Source: Pseudoduganella armeniaca
GTDB taxonomy: Bacteria > Pseudomonadota > Gammaproteobacteria > Burkholderiales > Burkholderiaceae_D
Direction: 5' to 3'
NCBI RefSeq assembly: GCF_003028855.1
Contig: NZ_CP028324.1
Location: 4,092,001 to 4,156,000, forward strand
DNA: 64,000 nucleotides
The position numbers and the translations under genes were made by a program. Shown here one piece after another: positions 26,684-35,358 of this stretch. Under the pieces are notes generated by a model. It did not search any database and was not told the DNA's origin. It saw only the letters and a list, made by a program, of their open reading frames with translations. The first letter of the stretch is position 1. Each line of letters begins with the position of its first letter.

Positions 26684-27589
26684 ATGGATCGCTTCCATGC
26701 CATGCAGGCCTTTGCCCGTGTCGTCGAAACGGGCAGTTTCACCCGGGCGGCCGCCACGCTGCACCTGAGCCGCACCACCATCACCCAGCTCGTGCAGCAG
26801 CTAGAGGCGCGCCTGCGCGTGCAGCTGCTCAACCGCACCACGCGCAAGGTCCACGTCACGGCCGATGGTGCCGCCTATTACGAGCACGTGGTGCGCTTGC
26901 TGGCCGAGCTGGAAGCGATCGAGACCGGCCTGCCCGGTGCCGCGGCCGCCCCGCGCGGCAGCCTGCGGGTGGACGTTCCCAGCCCGCTGGCGACGCTGGT
27001 GCTGATGCCGGCCCTGCCGGCCTTCCACGCGCGCTATCCGGACATCGAGCTGGAACTTGGCGCCAGCGACCGCAAGGTGGACCCCGTGGCCGAGGGTGTC
27101 GATTGCATCGTGCGCGGCGGCGCCATGACGGACAACGCACTCAAGGCGCGCCGCGTGGCCGACCTGCGGCTGGGCGTGTACGCGGCGCCGGCCTACCTGG
27201 CGCGCGCCGGCATGCCGGCGCATCCGCGCGAGCTGGCCGAGCGGGGCCATCGCATCGTCGCCTACCGCTGGTCCACGCCCGACGGCCACGCGCCCTATGC
27301 CATGCGGCGCGACGGCGAACAGGCGTGGGTGCGTGGCCGCCACGCGGTGCGCACCGACGACGGCAACGCCTACCTGGCGGCCGGACTGGCCGGCCTGGGC
27401 GTGCTGTGGCTGCCCGACTACATGGCCAGCCCGTACGCCGCCAGCGGCGCGCTGCTGCCGCTGTTCACGGACTGGCATGTCGATGCGATGCCGCTGTACG
27501 TGGCCTATCCGGCCACGCGCCACGTCAGCCGCCGGCTGCGCGTGTTCATCGACTGGATTGTCGAGCTGATGGGCCCGCAAGGCTCGTGA
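26684..27589 (+). CDS. LysR family transcriptional regulator
   Basis: This 301-residue LysR regulator has the N-terminal winged HTH (FARVVETGSFTRAAATLHLS, RTTITQLVQQLEARL, NRTTRK) and a type 2 periplasmic-binding effector domain (RGSLRVDVPSPLATLVLMPA onwards), usual length for the family. CGGAGA precedes the ATG. It is divergent from the RidA-family gene with two matched dyads between them, so it most likely controls that gene and itself. The effector is unknown. Confidence 0.9.
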   Translation: MDRFHAMQAFARVVETGSFTRAAATLHLSRTTITQLVQQLEARLRVQLLNRTTRKVHVTADGAAYYEHVVRLLAELEAIETGLPGAAAAPRGSLRVDVPSPLATLVLMPALPAFHARYPDIELELGASDRKVDPVAEGVDCIVRGGAMTDNALKARRVADLRLGVYAAPAYLARAGMPAHPRELAERGHRIVAYRWSTPDGHAPYAMRRDGEQAWVRGRHAVRTDDGNAYLAAGLAGLGVLWLPDYMASPYAASGALLPLFTDWHVDAMPLYVAYPATRHVSRRLRVFIDWIVELMGPQGS

Positions 27590-27647
27590 CCGCGGCCCAT
27601 CGATAGGCTATAGTGGCAGTTGACAATTAGTAATCATTTGCCCGTCC

Positions 27648-30600
27648 GTGACCCTTTTCCGCTCCCTGCACCGCGCTGCTGCCCTGCTGCTCCTGATGGC
27701 CGTCCTGCTGCCCGCCCGGGCCGCGGCCGGGCCGCCGGCCGACTACACCCACACGGCGTGGGGCAGCCTGCAAGGGGCGCCGGTGGACGTGCTGAAATTC
27801 GCCCAAGGGCCGGACGGCTGGCTGTGGATCACCACCGCCACGGGCCTGTACCGCTACGACGGCGTGCGCTTCGAGCGCAGCGACAGCGTGCACGGCCAGC
27901 GCCTGTATTCGACGAATGTCCTGGGCCTGCTGGCGGCGCGTGATGGCGCGTTATGGGTAGGCTACCGGCTCGGCGGCGTCACGGTGTTGCGTCCGGACGG
28001 CGCGCGCACGTATATGGAGGCCGACGGCCTGCCGGGTGGCGCCGTGTTCCACATCGCCGAGGGGCCGGACGGCACCGTCTGGGTGGCGGCGCGCGACGGC
28101 GTGGCGCGGCTGCGGCCGGGCCACGAGCGCTTCGAGCCGCAGGGCGCGGCCGTCGGCCTGCCGGCGCGGCGCATGTTCCAGATCCTGTTCGCCCGCGACG
28201 GCACCCAGTGGGTCGCGGCGCAAGGCGGCGCGTTCTTCCGCCGTCCGGGCGCGGTCCGCTTCACGCAGGCCTGGCCGCGCACCACGCTGATGGCGATGGC
28301 CGAGGGGCCGGACGACACCATCTGGGCCAGCGACGACAAGGGCCGCTACTACCGCCTGCACACGACCGAACCGGCGCAGGCGCCGCGCCCCGAGTACACG
28401 GCCAGCGGCATGCATTTCGACCGCGCCGGCCAGATGTGGCTGTTGCAGCCGGACGCGGTCGAGCGGGTCGGCGCACCGCCGGCGCAGCGGCTGACCTTGC
28501 AGAATGGCCTGTCCGGCGCACTGCCCCAGACCTTTTTCCAGGACCGCGAGGGCAGCATCTGGATCGGCACGTCGGCGGGGTTGGACCGGCTGCGGCCGAA
28601 CCGGCTGCGCGCGCTGGCGACGCCAAGGCACTTCGACCATCCCGGCATGATCGCCGGGCCGGACGGCACCGTCTGGGTCGGCGACTACGCCGGCCACGTG
28701 GCAGCCTACACGGCGGACGGCAACGCCAGGCCGCTGTTGCGCAGCGGTTTCGCGGCCGCCCACCGCGCGCCCGACGGCACCTACTGGATCGGCGACGACC
28801 AGGCACTGCACCGGCGCACTGCCGACGGCGCGTGGCAGACGATCGCCTCACCCGAGGGCCTGCGCGGCCTCGATCCGCAAGCCCTGCTGCAGGCCGACGA
28901 CGGCGCCTTGTGGGCCTCGTTTTCCGGCGGCGGCCTGTTCCGCCTGCAGGGCGGCCGCTGGACCCGCGACGGCGGCCTGGCCGGCTTCCCTGCCGCGCTG
29001 GCGATGGTCATGGCGCGTGGCGCCGACGGCACGGTGTGGATGGGCCATGCGCGCAACCAGGTCAGCCTGGTCGGTCGCGACGGGCGCGTGCGCCGGCTGG
29101 ATGCGCGCCACGGGCTGCGGCTTGGCACCGTGCTGGCGTTGACGCCCGATGGCGCCACGATGTGGGCCGGCGGCGAGGCCGGCACGGCCTTGTACCGCGA
29201 CGGCCGCTTCCTCGCGCTGCACGGCGGCGGCGGCGAGACGTTCCGCGGCGTGTCGGGCATCGTGCGGCTGGCTGGCGGCGACCTGTGGCTGCATGGCGCC
29301 GACGGCATCTACCGGATCGGTGCCGATGCGCTGGCGCGCTGGATGCGCGATCCGGCGCAACCGGTCGCGTTCGAACGCTTCGGCGCCCTGGACGGCCTGC
29401 GCGGCCACGCCTCGCAACTACGGCCGCTGCCCTCGCTGGTGCTGGCGCCAGACGGCCAGCTGTGGTTCGCCACCGGCAGTGCCATCGCGCTGCTCGACCC
29501 GGCGCGCATTCCCCGCAATCCCTTGCCGCCGCCCGTACTGATCCGCGAGCTGACGGCCGCCGGGCGCCACTACCCGCTGGCCGGGCCCGCCGTCACGCTG
29601 GCGCAAGGGGCGGACACGCTGCAGATCGGGTTCACGGCGCTGTCGCTGGCGATGCCGGAACGCGTGCGCCTGCGCTACCGGCTGGAAGGCGTCGACCACG
29701 GCTGGCAGGAAGCGGTCGGACGGCGCGAGGCGTTCTACACCAACCTGGCACCGGGCACGTACCGCTTCCACGTCATTGCCGCCAACGAGGACGGCCTGTG
29801 GAACGACGCCGGCGCGGTCCTCGACATTCGCATCCCGCCGACCTTCGTGCAGACCCCATGGTTCGTCGTGCTGCTGGCGCTGGGCGGCGCGGCGCTGCTG
29901 TTCGCCGCCTACGCGCTGCGCATGCGCCACGTGACGCGCCGCCTGGCCGAACGCATGCAGGAGCGCATGCACGAGCGCCTGGCCGAGCGCTCGCGCATCG
30001 CCCGCTCGCTGCACGACACGCTGCTGCAGGCGGTGCAGGGCCTGATCATGTCGTTCCACGCCCACGTGCGCCAGCTGCCGCCCGGCACGCGCGAGCGCGA
30101 GCGGCTCGACCTGGCGCTGGACCGCGCCGACCGCCTGCTGGTCGAAGGACGCGACCAGATCATGGACCTGCGCGCCAGCGCACCGCCACCCGACCTGGCC
30201 GAGGCGCTGCGCGAGTTCGCCGCCGGCCTGGCCGAACCGGGCGCGCACGCATTCGAGATGACGGTGACGGGACTGCGCCAACCGCTGCGGCCACAGGTCA
30301 GCGAGGAAATCCAGGCGATCGCGCGCGAGGCCCTGTGCAACGCGGCCCGCTATGCGCAGGCCGAGCGCATCGTGCTGGAGGTGGACTACGGCAGCGCGGC
30401 CTTCACCCTGCGCGTGCGCGACGACGGCCGTGGCCTCGATGCCGCGGTGGCCCAGGCAGGCGGGCGGCCCGGCCACTGGGGCCTGGTCGGCATGCGCGAA
30501 CGGGCCGCCGCGATCGGCGCCAGCTTGCGCATGGCGAGCGGGCCGGGCCAGGGCACGGCGCTGGAGGTGACGTTGCCGGCGGCGCTGGCGTATGGGATCG

Positions 30601-30692
30601 AGGAGCATGGCCGCGCGGCGCAACCGGCCAGCTGGGGGACGGAGCAACACCACGCAAGCGCGCACGAGTGGGATCAATCGCAACGCGGTTGA
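27648..30692 (+). CDS. Propeller-type sensor histidine kinase
   Basis: The protein has 1014 residues from a GTG start. It has a signal peptide (ALLLLMAVLLPARAAA), then two seven-bladed-type propeller regions with repeated DG.LW(I/V) motifs (about 35-610). A Y_Y_Y domain (RYRLEGVDHGWQEAV, about 640-725) and one membrane helix (WFVVLLALGGAALLFAAY, about 738-757) follow. The cytoplasmic kinase is a HisKA_3 domain with the phospho-His in RSLHDTLLQAVQG (about 788) and a HATPase (REALCNAARYAQAE, DDGRGLD, GHWGLVGMRERA). Such kinases sense periplasmic signals, often carbohydrates or polymers, and signal to LuxR-type response regulators. No response regulator lies beside it, so it is an orphan here. 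Confidence 0.9.
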   Translation: MTLFRSLHRAAALLLLMAVLLPARAAAGPPADYTHTAWGSLQGAPVDVLKFAQGPDGWLWITTATGLYRYDGVRFERSDSVHGQRLYSTNVLGLLAARDGALWVGYRLGGVTVLRPDGARTYMEADGLPGGAVFHIAEGPDGTVWVAARDGVARLRPGHERFEPQGAAVGLPARRMFQILFARDGTQWVAAQGGAFFRRPGAVRFTQAWPRTTLMAMAEGPDDTIWASDDKGRYYRLHTTEPAQAPRPEYTASGMHFDRAGQMWLLQPDAVERVGAPPAQRLTLQNGLSGALPQTFFQDREGSIWIGTSAGLDRLRPNRLRALATPRHFDHPGMIAGPDGTVWVGDYAGHVAAYTADGNARPLLRSGFAAAHRAPDGTYWIGDDQALHRRTADGAWQTIASPEGLRGLDPQALLQADDGALWASFSGGGLFRLQGGRWTRDGGLAGFPAALAMVMARGADGTVWMGHARNQVSLVGRDGRVRRLDARHGLRLGTVLALTPDGATMWAGGEAGTALYRDGRFLALHGGGGETFRGVSGIVRLAGGDLWLHGADGIYRIGADALARWMRDPAQPVAFERFGALDGLRGHASQLRPLPSLVLAPDGQLWFATGSAIALLDPARIPRNPLPPPVLIRELTAAGRHYPLAGPAVTLAQGADTLQIGFTALSLAMPERVRLRYRLEGVDHGWQEAVGRREAFYTNLAPGTYRFHVIAANEDGLWNDAGAVLDIRIPPTFVQTPWFVVLLALGGAALLFAAYALRMRHVTRRLAERMQERMHERLAERSRIARSLHDTLLQAVQGLIMSFHAHVRQLPPGTRERERLDLALDRADRLLVEGRDQIMDLRASAPPPDLAEALREFAAGLAEPGAHAFEMTVTGLRQPLRPQVSEEIQAIAREALCNAARYAQAERIVLEVDYGSAAFTLRVRDDGRGLDAAVAQAGGRPGHWGLVGMRERAAAIGASLRMASGPGQGTALEVTLPAALAYGIEEHGRAAQPASWGTEQHHASAHEWDQSQRG

Positions 30693-31107
30693 CTGGGACG
30701 CGTCGAACCGCAGACGACATCGGGAGAACAACGTGCTGGCAGCGGTGGCCTATTACGGCCGCGCGGACGTGCGCGGCCGTAATAGGCCACCGGCAACGCC
30801 TTCCTGTATATGAAAGGCGCCGACCTGTACATGGACCTGGCGGTGCCAGCGAGGGGCGCGGCGCGGTAGGCGCCAATGGCGAGAATCATCGCGCCACGGC
30901 GATGCCCGGGGATCACTCATCCACGGACGGCGTCACAGGTACAACACCAAGACGTAGTGCCCCATCTTCGTGGCAAGCCGGGAGTACTCGCTCAGCCGCC
31001 CGAGGGGATGGCAGCACGAACTTGCCGCGCATACCGCCACGAGGAGGAACCCATGGGTGACTGACACTGGCGGGTCTTATTGCGCCGTCATACTATCGTC
31101 AGCGCCA
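30693..31107. other. Spacer after sensor kinase with palindrome and gene remnant
   Basis: No intact gene is supported. It holds a perfect 22-bp-arm palindrome (30743-30792) and, at its right end, a decayed copy of the SDR 3' end (31049-31108). Short open frames between them show no family resemblance. Confidence 0.6.
30743..30792. repeat. Perfect 22-bp-arm palindrome after the sensor kinase
   Basis: Arms 30743-30764 and 30771-30792 are exact reverse complements around GGACGT. Each arm contains GGCCTATTACGGCC. It is unrelated in sequence to the palindromes at 9153 and 18008. No U-run follows. It could end the kinase transcript or be a mobile palindrome. Confidence 0.75.
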
Positions 31108-31108
31108 T
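31049..31108 (-). pseudogene. Remnant of an SDR gene 3' end
   Basis: Read on the minus strand this stretch encodes GADDSMTAQ-stop, matching the last residues of the intact SDR at 32542 (SADDGMTAQ-stop). The flanking non-coding bases (ACCCATGG ... GGCGGGT) also match 32510-32573 at about 75 percent by eye. It marks an old duplication or an insertion boundary. Confidence 0.6.
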
Positions 31109-31437
31109 CAAGGCGCGACACCATCGACCGGGGCCAGGCCGTTCGTCCTCATCAGCAGCAGCAAGCGGCGATAGAACGCCGTTTTTTGGCGCGGTGCGAC
31201 GATATGGAATTGCTTACTGTCGATCGACACGACGACACCCGTCGCGGTATCCTCGTCGTCCCAGTCGCTGTCGTAGCAGACATCCGTGATCGACTGACCG
31301 GTGTACCAGTAATACGGAACGCGGCACAGCCGCCTGGCAATGCGCACGCGGCCCGGCGCCACTGTGATCTTGCAGTCGAGCCAGGGAATCAAGAGCAGAT
31401 AGATGACGCTGCTGATCGTCAAGGCACGCAGGCTCAT
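31108..31437 (-). CDS. Hypothetical protein with N-terminal membrane anchor
   Basis: This 109-residue protein begins with one hydrophobic segment (LTISSVIYLLLIPWL) followed by a soluble part containing YYWYTGQSITDVCYDSDWDDED. GC-rich third positions support real coding. No family is recognised and the ribosome binding site is weak. It lies 126 bp downstream of the ADP-ribosylglycohydrolase gene on the same strand, inside the segment bounded by the SDR remnant. Confidence 0.55.
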   Translation of the reverse strand: MSLRALTISSVIYLLLIPWLDCKITVAPGRVRIARRLCRVPYYWYTGQSITDVCYDSDWDDEDTATGVVVSIDSKQFHIVAPRQKTAFYRRLLLLMRTNGLAPVDGVAP

Positions 31438-31563
31438 GAATGGGAGCCCGGGCGCAATGCCACCGTTAAAAAAAGGCTATCATGCCCAGCCAGAAGGCCG
31501 CCCCGCCATCCCAGTTGCGGAAAGTAAAGTGCTCCGCCTGCAACCCATCGACAGCGGAGGAGT

Positions 31564-32532
31564 TCATGCCGACCGCTCCGCCAGCAACCGGTCCGCCAAT
31601 ACCAGGATTTCGTCCCGCAGCGCCAGTTGTGCCACCCAGTGCGCGGGCAATCCCCCGATGCCGTAATAGGCCCCAGCCAGCTGGCCGCAGATCGCCGCAG
31701 TGGTATCGGCGTCGTCGCCCAGGTTGACGGCGCGCAGCACCGCCTCAGCGTACGTATCGGTGTGCGCGAAGCACCACAGCGCAGCCTCGAGCGACTCGAC
31801 GCAATAGCCAGTGCCCTTGATCGCACCGACCGGCTTGTCGAGATAGGCGCCCGCCGCCAGCGCCGCGACCTTGGTACTCAACGGTTCCGGGCATGGTGGC
31901 GCCAGCACCGCGTGTTTCGGCTGCCCACGCAAGGCCGCCAGCAGTTGCAGTCCGAACAGCCGCGAGCAGTCGATCGCCTCTGGCGCGCCGTGCGTGGTGC
32001 GCGTGCTCTCACCACTGAAATGCCAAACGGCGGCAGCATCGGCCGCATGGAACATCGGCACCGGCGCCAGCCGCATCAGCGCACCATTGCCGGCGCTGGC
32101 CGGGTCGGGCGAGCCGGCGAAGGGATTCTTGTCGGCCAGGTAGCGGCGCAGCGCCGCGGCGGTCGCGTTGCCGATGTCGAAGCACTCGCCTGTGCTGCTC
32201 AGGTAACCGTACTGGTACCAATTGCAGTAGCGGTTCATCTGGTCGACGGCGTCGAATCCCTGCCGGTACAGCAGGCTGTGCGCCAGGCACAGCGCCATCG
32301 AGGTGTCATCGGTCCATTGGCCCGGCTCCAGTCCGAAGGGGCCACCGCCAGTCATCTCCGTCACCTCGGCGAACGTGCCGCGCGGCGCGAATTCAACGCT
32401 TGTGCCGAGGGCGTCGCCGCAGGCCAGGCCGGCCAGCGCGCCACGATAGCGCTGCTGCGCAGTAATCAAGACATTCTCCAGTTGTAAGGCTGGCGCCGCA
32501 TCGTTATAAGACCCATGGTGCCGGGCACTCAT
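31564..32532 (-). CDS. ADP-ribosylglycohydrolase (ARH) family protein
   Basis: The 322-residue protein has the ARH/DraG fold signatures: GALAGLACGDALGTS near the N-terminus, the metal-binding QWTDDTSMALCLA, and the C-terminal NLGDDADTTAAICGQLAGA. These Asp residues hold two Mg ions. The family removes ADP-ribose from arginine, serine or nucleic acids, or cleaves related N-glycosides. Its start codon lies inside the repeat shared with the SDR 3' end. In some polymorphic toxin systems ARH proteins are immunity factors against ADP-ribosylating toxins. Here it is 9 kb from the ART-like Rhs tip, so such a link is speculative. Confidence 0.88.
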   Translation of the reverse strand: MSARHHGSYNDAAPALQLENVLITAQQRYRGALAGLACGDALGTSVEFAPRGTFAEVTEMTGGGPFGLEPGQWTDDTSMALCLAHSLLYRQGFDAVDQMNRYCNWYQYGYLSSTGECFDIGNATAAALRRYLADKNPFAGSPDPASAGNGALMRLAPVPMFHAADAAAVWHFSGESTRTTHGAPEAIDCSRLFGLQLLAALRGQPKHAVLAPPCPEPLSTKVAALAAGAYLDKPVGAIKGTGYCVESLEAALWCFAHTDTYAEAVLRAVNLGDDADTTAAICGQLAGAYYGIGGLPAHWVAQLALRDEILVLADRLLAERSA

Positions 32533-32541
32533 CGGCGGGTT

Positions 32542-33318
32542 TCACTGCGCCGTCATGCCGTCGTCGGCCGAGATGACAGCACCATTGATGAAATGCGCCT
32601 CGTCGCCGGCCAGCAGCAGCATCAGGCCGTCCAGGTCCTCCGGCTTGCCGGGGCGCTTGCGCGGCAGCATGTCGATCAGGCGACGGCCCTGTTCGCTGGC
32701 GAAATAGTCCTCGTTGATCTCCGTCGAGATGTAGCCGGGGCAGATCGCGTTGGTGTTGATGCCGTACTTGCCCCACTCCACCGCCATCGCCTTCGTCATG
32801 TGGATGATGCCGGCCTTGCTCATGCAGTAGACGCCGATCTGCGGCAGCACGCGCAGGCCCGCCACCGAGGCGATATTGATGATGCGGTGCTGCTTCTTGG
32901 GGTCGCCCTTGGCGCGCGCGATCATGCGCTTGGCCGCTTCCTGCGCGACGAAGAAGGCGCCACGCAGGTTGGTGTCCATGATGAAGCTGTAGTCTTCCGG
33001 CGTGACGTCCACCAGCCGCTGGGTGGTCGAGACGCCCGAGTTGTTGACGAGGATGTCGATCGGGCCCGCTTCCGTTTCGGCGTGGGCGATGGCGGACTTG
33101 ATGCTGGCGTAGTCCGTCACGTCCAGCGCCACCACGTGCGCCGCGCCGCCGTCCGCCTCGATCTCGGCGCGCAGCTCCTTGAGCCGCTCGGTGCGGCGCG
33201 AGGCCAGCACCACCTGGGCGCCGGCGCTGGCCAGTACCTTGGCGAAACGCGCCCCCAAGCCCGACGATGCGCCCGTGACCAGCGCGATCTTGCCTTCAAA
33301 ATTGACTTCGATGCCCAC
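32542..33318 (-). CDS. SDR family oxidoreductase
   Basis: This 258-residue classical short-chain dehydrogenase has the nucleotide-binding motif VTGASSGLGARFA (about 14-26), NNSGVS, the catalytic Ser in NIASVAG and YCMSKAG (Tyr/Lys). The end is GAVISADDGMTAQ. The absence of an acidic residue at the end of strand 2 (LASRRTER) suggests NADP(H). The substrate is unknown. Similar SDRs are often annotated as 3-ketoacyl-ACP-reductase-like. It is divergent from ETF-QO, with an 8-bp inverted repeat in the shared spacer. Confidence 0.88.
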   Translation of the reverse strand: MGIEVNFEGKIALVTGASSGLGARFAKVLASAGAQVVLASRRTERLKELRAEIEADGGAAHVVALDVTDYASIKSAIAHAETEAGPIDILVNNSGVSTTQRLVDVTPEDYSFIMDTNLRGAFFVAQEAAKRMIARAKGDPKKQHRIINIASVAGLRVLPQIGVYCMSKAGIIHMTKAMAVEWGKYGINTNAICPGYISTEINEDYFASEQGRRLIDMLPRKRPGKPEDLDGLMLLLAGDEAHFINGAVISADDGMTAQ

Positions 33319-33402
33319 GACTGCTCCTTCTTGTTTGTTGTGTCACGGCACGTGCCCGGCACCTGCGGTCCGCGCACTGTCCCATATCTTACACAATCAG
33401 CA

Positions 33403-33426
33403 GTATTAGACGGGAACATCTAATAC
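33403..33426. promoter_or_regulatory. Operator-like inverted repeat between SDR and ETF-QO
   Basis: GTATTAGA-N8-TCTAATAC is a perfect 8-bp inverted repeat. It overlaps a -10-like TACAAT (33424-33429) directed to ETF-QO. Length and spacing fit a TetR- or MarR-type dimer site; no such regulator is adjacent. Confidence 0.55.
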
Positions 33427-33503
33427 AATGCCGTTGCATTTGCGCGGGAAAAGAAGCACACTCGTGCTAATTTTTCCGTTTCACCTCTAAAACTACAATT
33501 CAT

Positions 33504-35171
33504 ATGACAAATCTCGTTGAACAGTACGGCCCGCGCGAAGCGATGGAGTATGACGTCGTGATCGTCGGCGGTGGCCCGGCCGGCCTGTCGGCAGCCATTC
33601 GCATCAAGCAACTGGCCCAGCAGAAGGGCCAGGAGATTTCCGTTGTCGTACTGGAGAAAGGCGGCGAACTGGGCGCCCACATCCTGTCCGGCGCCGTCAT
33701 GGACCCGCGCGCGCTGACCGAGCTGATTCCGAACTGGAAGGAGCTGGGCGCGCCCCTGAATACCGCGGTCACGGAAGACCGCGTGCTGTTCCTGACCGAA
33801 ACGAAGGCGTACAAGACGCCGAACTTCATGATCCCGAAGTGCCTGGAAAACCACGGCAACTACGTGATCTCGCTCGGCAACGTGGTGCGCTGGCTGGGCC
33901 AGCAGGCGGAAAGCCTGGGCGTGGAGATCTTCCCCGGCTTCCCTGCTGCCGAGATCCTGTACAACGAGGACGGCTCCGTCAAGGGCGTCGCCACCGGCAA
34001 TATGGGCGTGAAACGCGACGGCGAACCGGGCCCCGACTTCCAGCTGGGCATGGAACTGCACGGCAAATACACGTTGTTCGCCGAAGGCTCGCGCGGCCAC
34101 CTGGGCAAGCAGCTGATGGCCAAGTATGACCTGAACAAGGGCAGGGACCCGCAGGCCTACGGCATCGGCATCAAGGAACTGTGGGAGATCGACCCGGCCA
34201 AGCACCAGCCCGGCCTCGTCATCCACACGTCCGGCTGGCCGCTGGCGCACGACACCTATGGCGGCTCGTTCCTGTACCACATGGAAAACAACCAGGTGGT
34301 CGTGGGCTACGTCGTCGGCCTGAACTACCAGAACCCTTACCTGTCGCCGTACGAGGAATTCCAGCGCTACAAGACGCACCCGGAAATCCGCCAGTTCTTC
34401 GAAGGCGGCAAGCGCATCTCGTATGGCGCACGCGCCATCACGGCCGGCGGCCTGCAGTCGCTGCCGAAGCTGGTGTTCCCGGGCGGCGCGCTGATCGGCT
34501 GCGACGCCGGCTTCCTCAACATGAGCCGCATCAAGGGCAGCCATGCCGCCATCAAGTCGGGCATGCTGGCCGCCGAGGCGCTGGTCGCCGCGCTGGGCGA
34601 GAACCGCCAGTTCGACGAGTTGGCGGCCTACCCGGTCGCCTTCGAGCAGTCCTGGCTGCACGAGGAACTGCACGTGGCGCGCAACGTCAAGCAGTACCTG
34701 AACAAGGGCCTGGTGTTCGGCTCCATCATGACGGGCATCGACCAGATCATCTTCCGCGGCAAGGCGCCCTGGACCCTGCACCACAGCGAGCCGGACCACG
34801 CCTGCCTGAAGCCGGCGGCGAACTACCAGCCGATCGTCTATCCGAAGCCGGACGGCAAGCTGACGTTCGACAAGCTGTCCTCCGTGTTCATCTCCAACAC
34901 CAACCACGCGGAAGACCAGCCGGTGCACCTTACGTTGAAGAACCCGTCGGTGCCGGTGGACGTCAACCTGGCCAAGTACGCCGGCCCGGAACAGCGCTAC
35001 TGCCCGGCCGGCGTGTACGAGTTCGTCAAGAACGACGATGGCGCCGAGCGCCTGCAGATCAACGCGCAGAACTGCGTGCACTGCAAGACCTGCGACATCA
35101 AGGACCCGACCCAGAACATCGTCTGGGTCACGCCGGAAGGCGGTGGCGGACCGAACTATCCGAACATGTAA
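33504..35171 (+). CDS. Electron transfer flavoprotein-ubiquinone oxidoreductase
   Basis: This 555-residue ETF-QO passes electrons from ETF (fatty-acid and amino-acid acyl-CoA dehydrogenation) to the quinone pool at the inner membrane. It has the FAD-binding VVIVGGGPAGLSAAIRI (about 14-30), the internal GCDAGFLNMSRIKGSH block and the C-terminal 4Fe-4S cysteines in YCPAG ... NCVHCKTCDIKDPTQN, with the terminal GGGGPNYPNM typical of the family. Full family length. It is a single gene with its own terminator. Functionally it fits the acyl/ketone-body metabolism genes elsewhere in the window. Confidence 0.95.
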   Translation: MTNLVEQYGPREAMEYDVVIVGGGPAGLSAAIRIKQLAQQKGQEISVVVLEKGGELGAHILSGAVMDPRALTELIPNWKELGAPLNTAVTEDRVLFLTETKAYKTPNFMIPKCLENHGNYVISLGNVVRWLGQQAESLGVEIFPGFPAAEILYNEDGSVKGVATGNMGVKRDGEPGPDFQLGMELHGKYTLFAEGSRGHLGKQLMAKYDLNKGRDPQAYGIGIKELWEIDPAKHQPGLVIHTSGWPLAHDTYGGSFLYHMENNQVVVGYVVGLNYQNPYLSPYEEFQRYKTHPEIRQFFEGGKRISYGARAITAGGLQSLPKLVFPGGALIGCDAGFLNMSRIKGSHAAIKSGMLAAEALVAALGENRQFDELAAYPVAFEQSWLHEELHVARNVKQYLNKGLVFGSIMTGIDQIIFRGKAPWTLHHSEPDHACLKPAANYQPIVYPKPDGKLTFDKLSSVFISNTNHAEDQPVHLTLKNPSVPVDVNLAKYAGPEQRYCPAGVYEFVKNDDGAERLQINAQNCVHCKTCDIKDPTQNIVWVTPEGGGGPNYPNM

Positions 35172-35196
35172 GCACGTTTCGGTAGCATTCCGACAA

Positions 35197-35232
35197 CGGC
35201 GTCCGGGCCTTGCCCCGGACGCCGTTTTTTTT
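35197..35232 (+). terminator. Intrinsic terminator of ETF-QO
   Basis: CGGCGTCCGGG (35197-35207) pairs perfectly with CCCGGACGCCG (35214-35224), followed by eight T residues. Confidence 0.9.
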
Positions 35233-35358
35233 ATGCGCAAAAAAAATCTGAAATAATTTCCGCATGGCACTTAATGTCCGTGCGAGGGCGGTCGTCTTGT
35301 ACTCATGAGAGCGCAGAGAGCTGCTCTAAATCGAACCCTCAAAACCGGAGTAACCAAC

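Noticed and set aside
31564..32532. ADP-ribosylglycohydrolase as the immunity protein for the ART-like Rhs tip
   Set aside because: The gene is 9 kb away, on the other strand, and the tip already has an adjacent immunity gene; kept only as a speculation.
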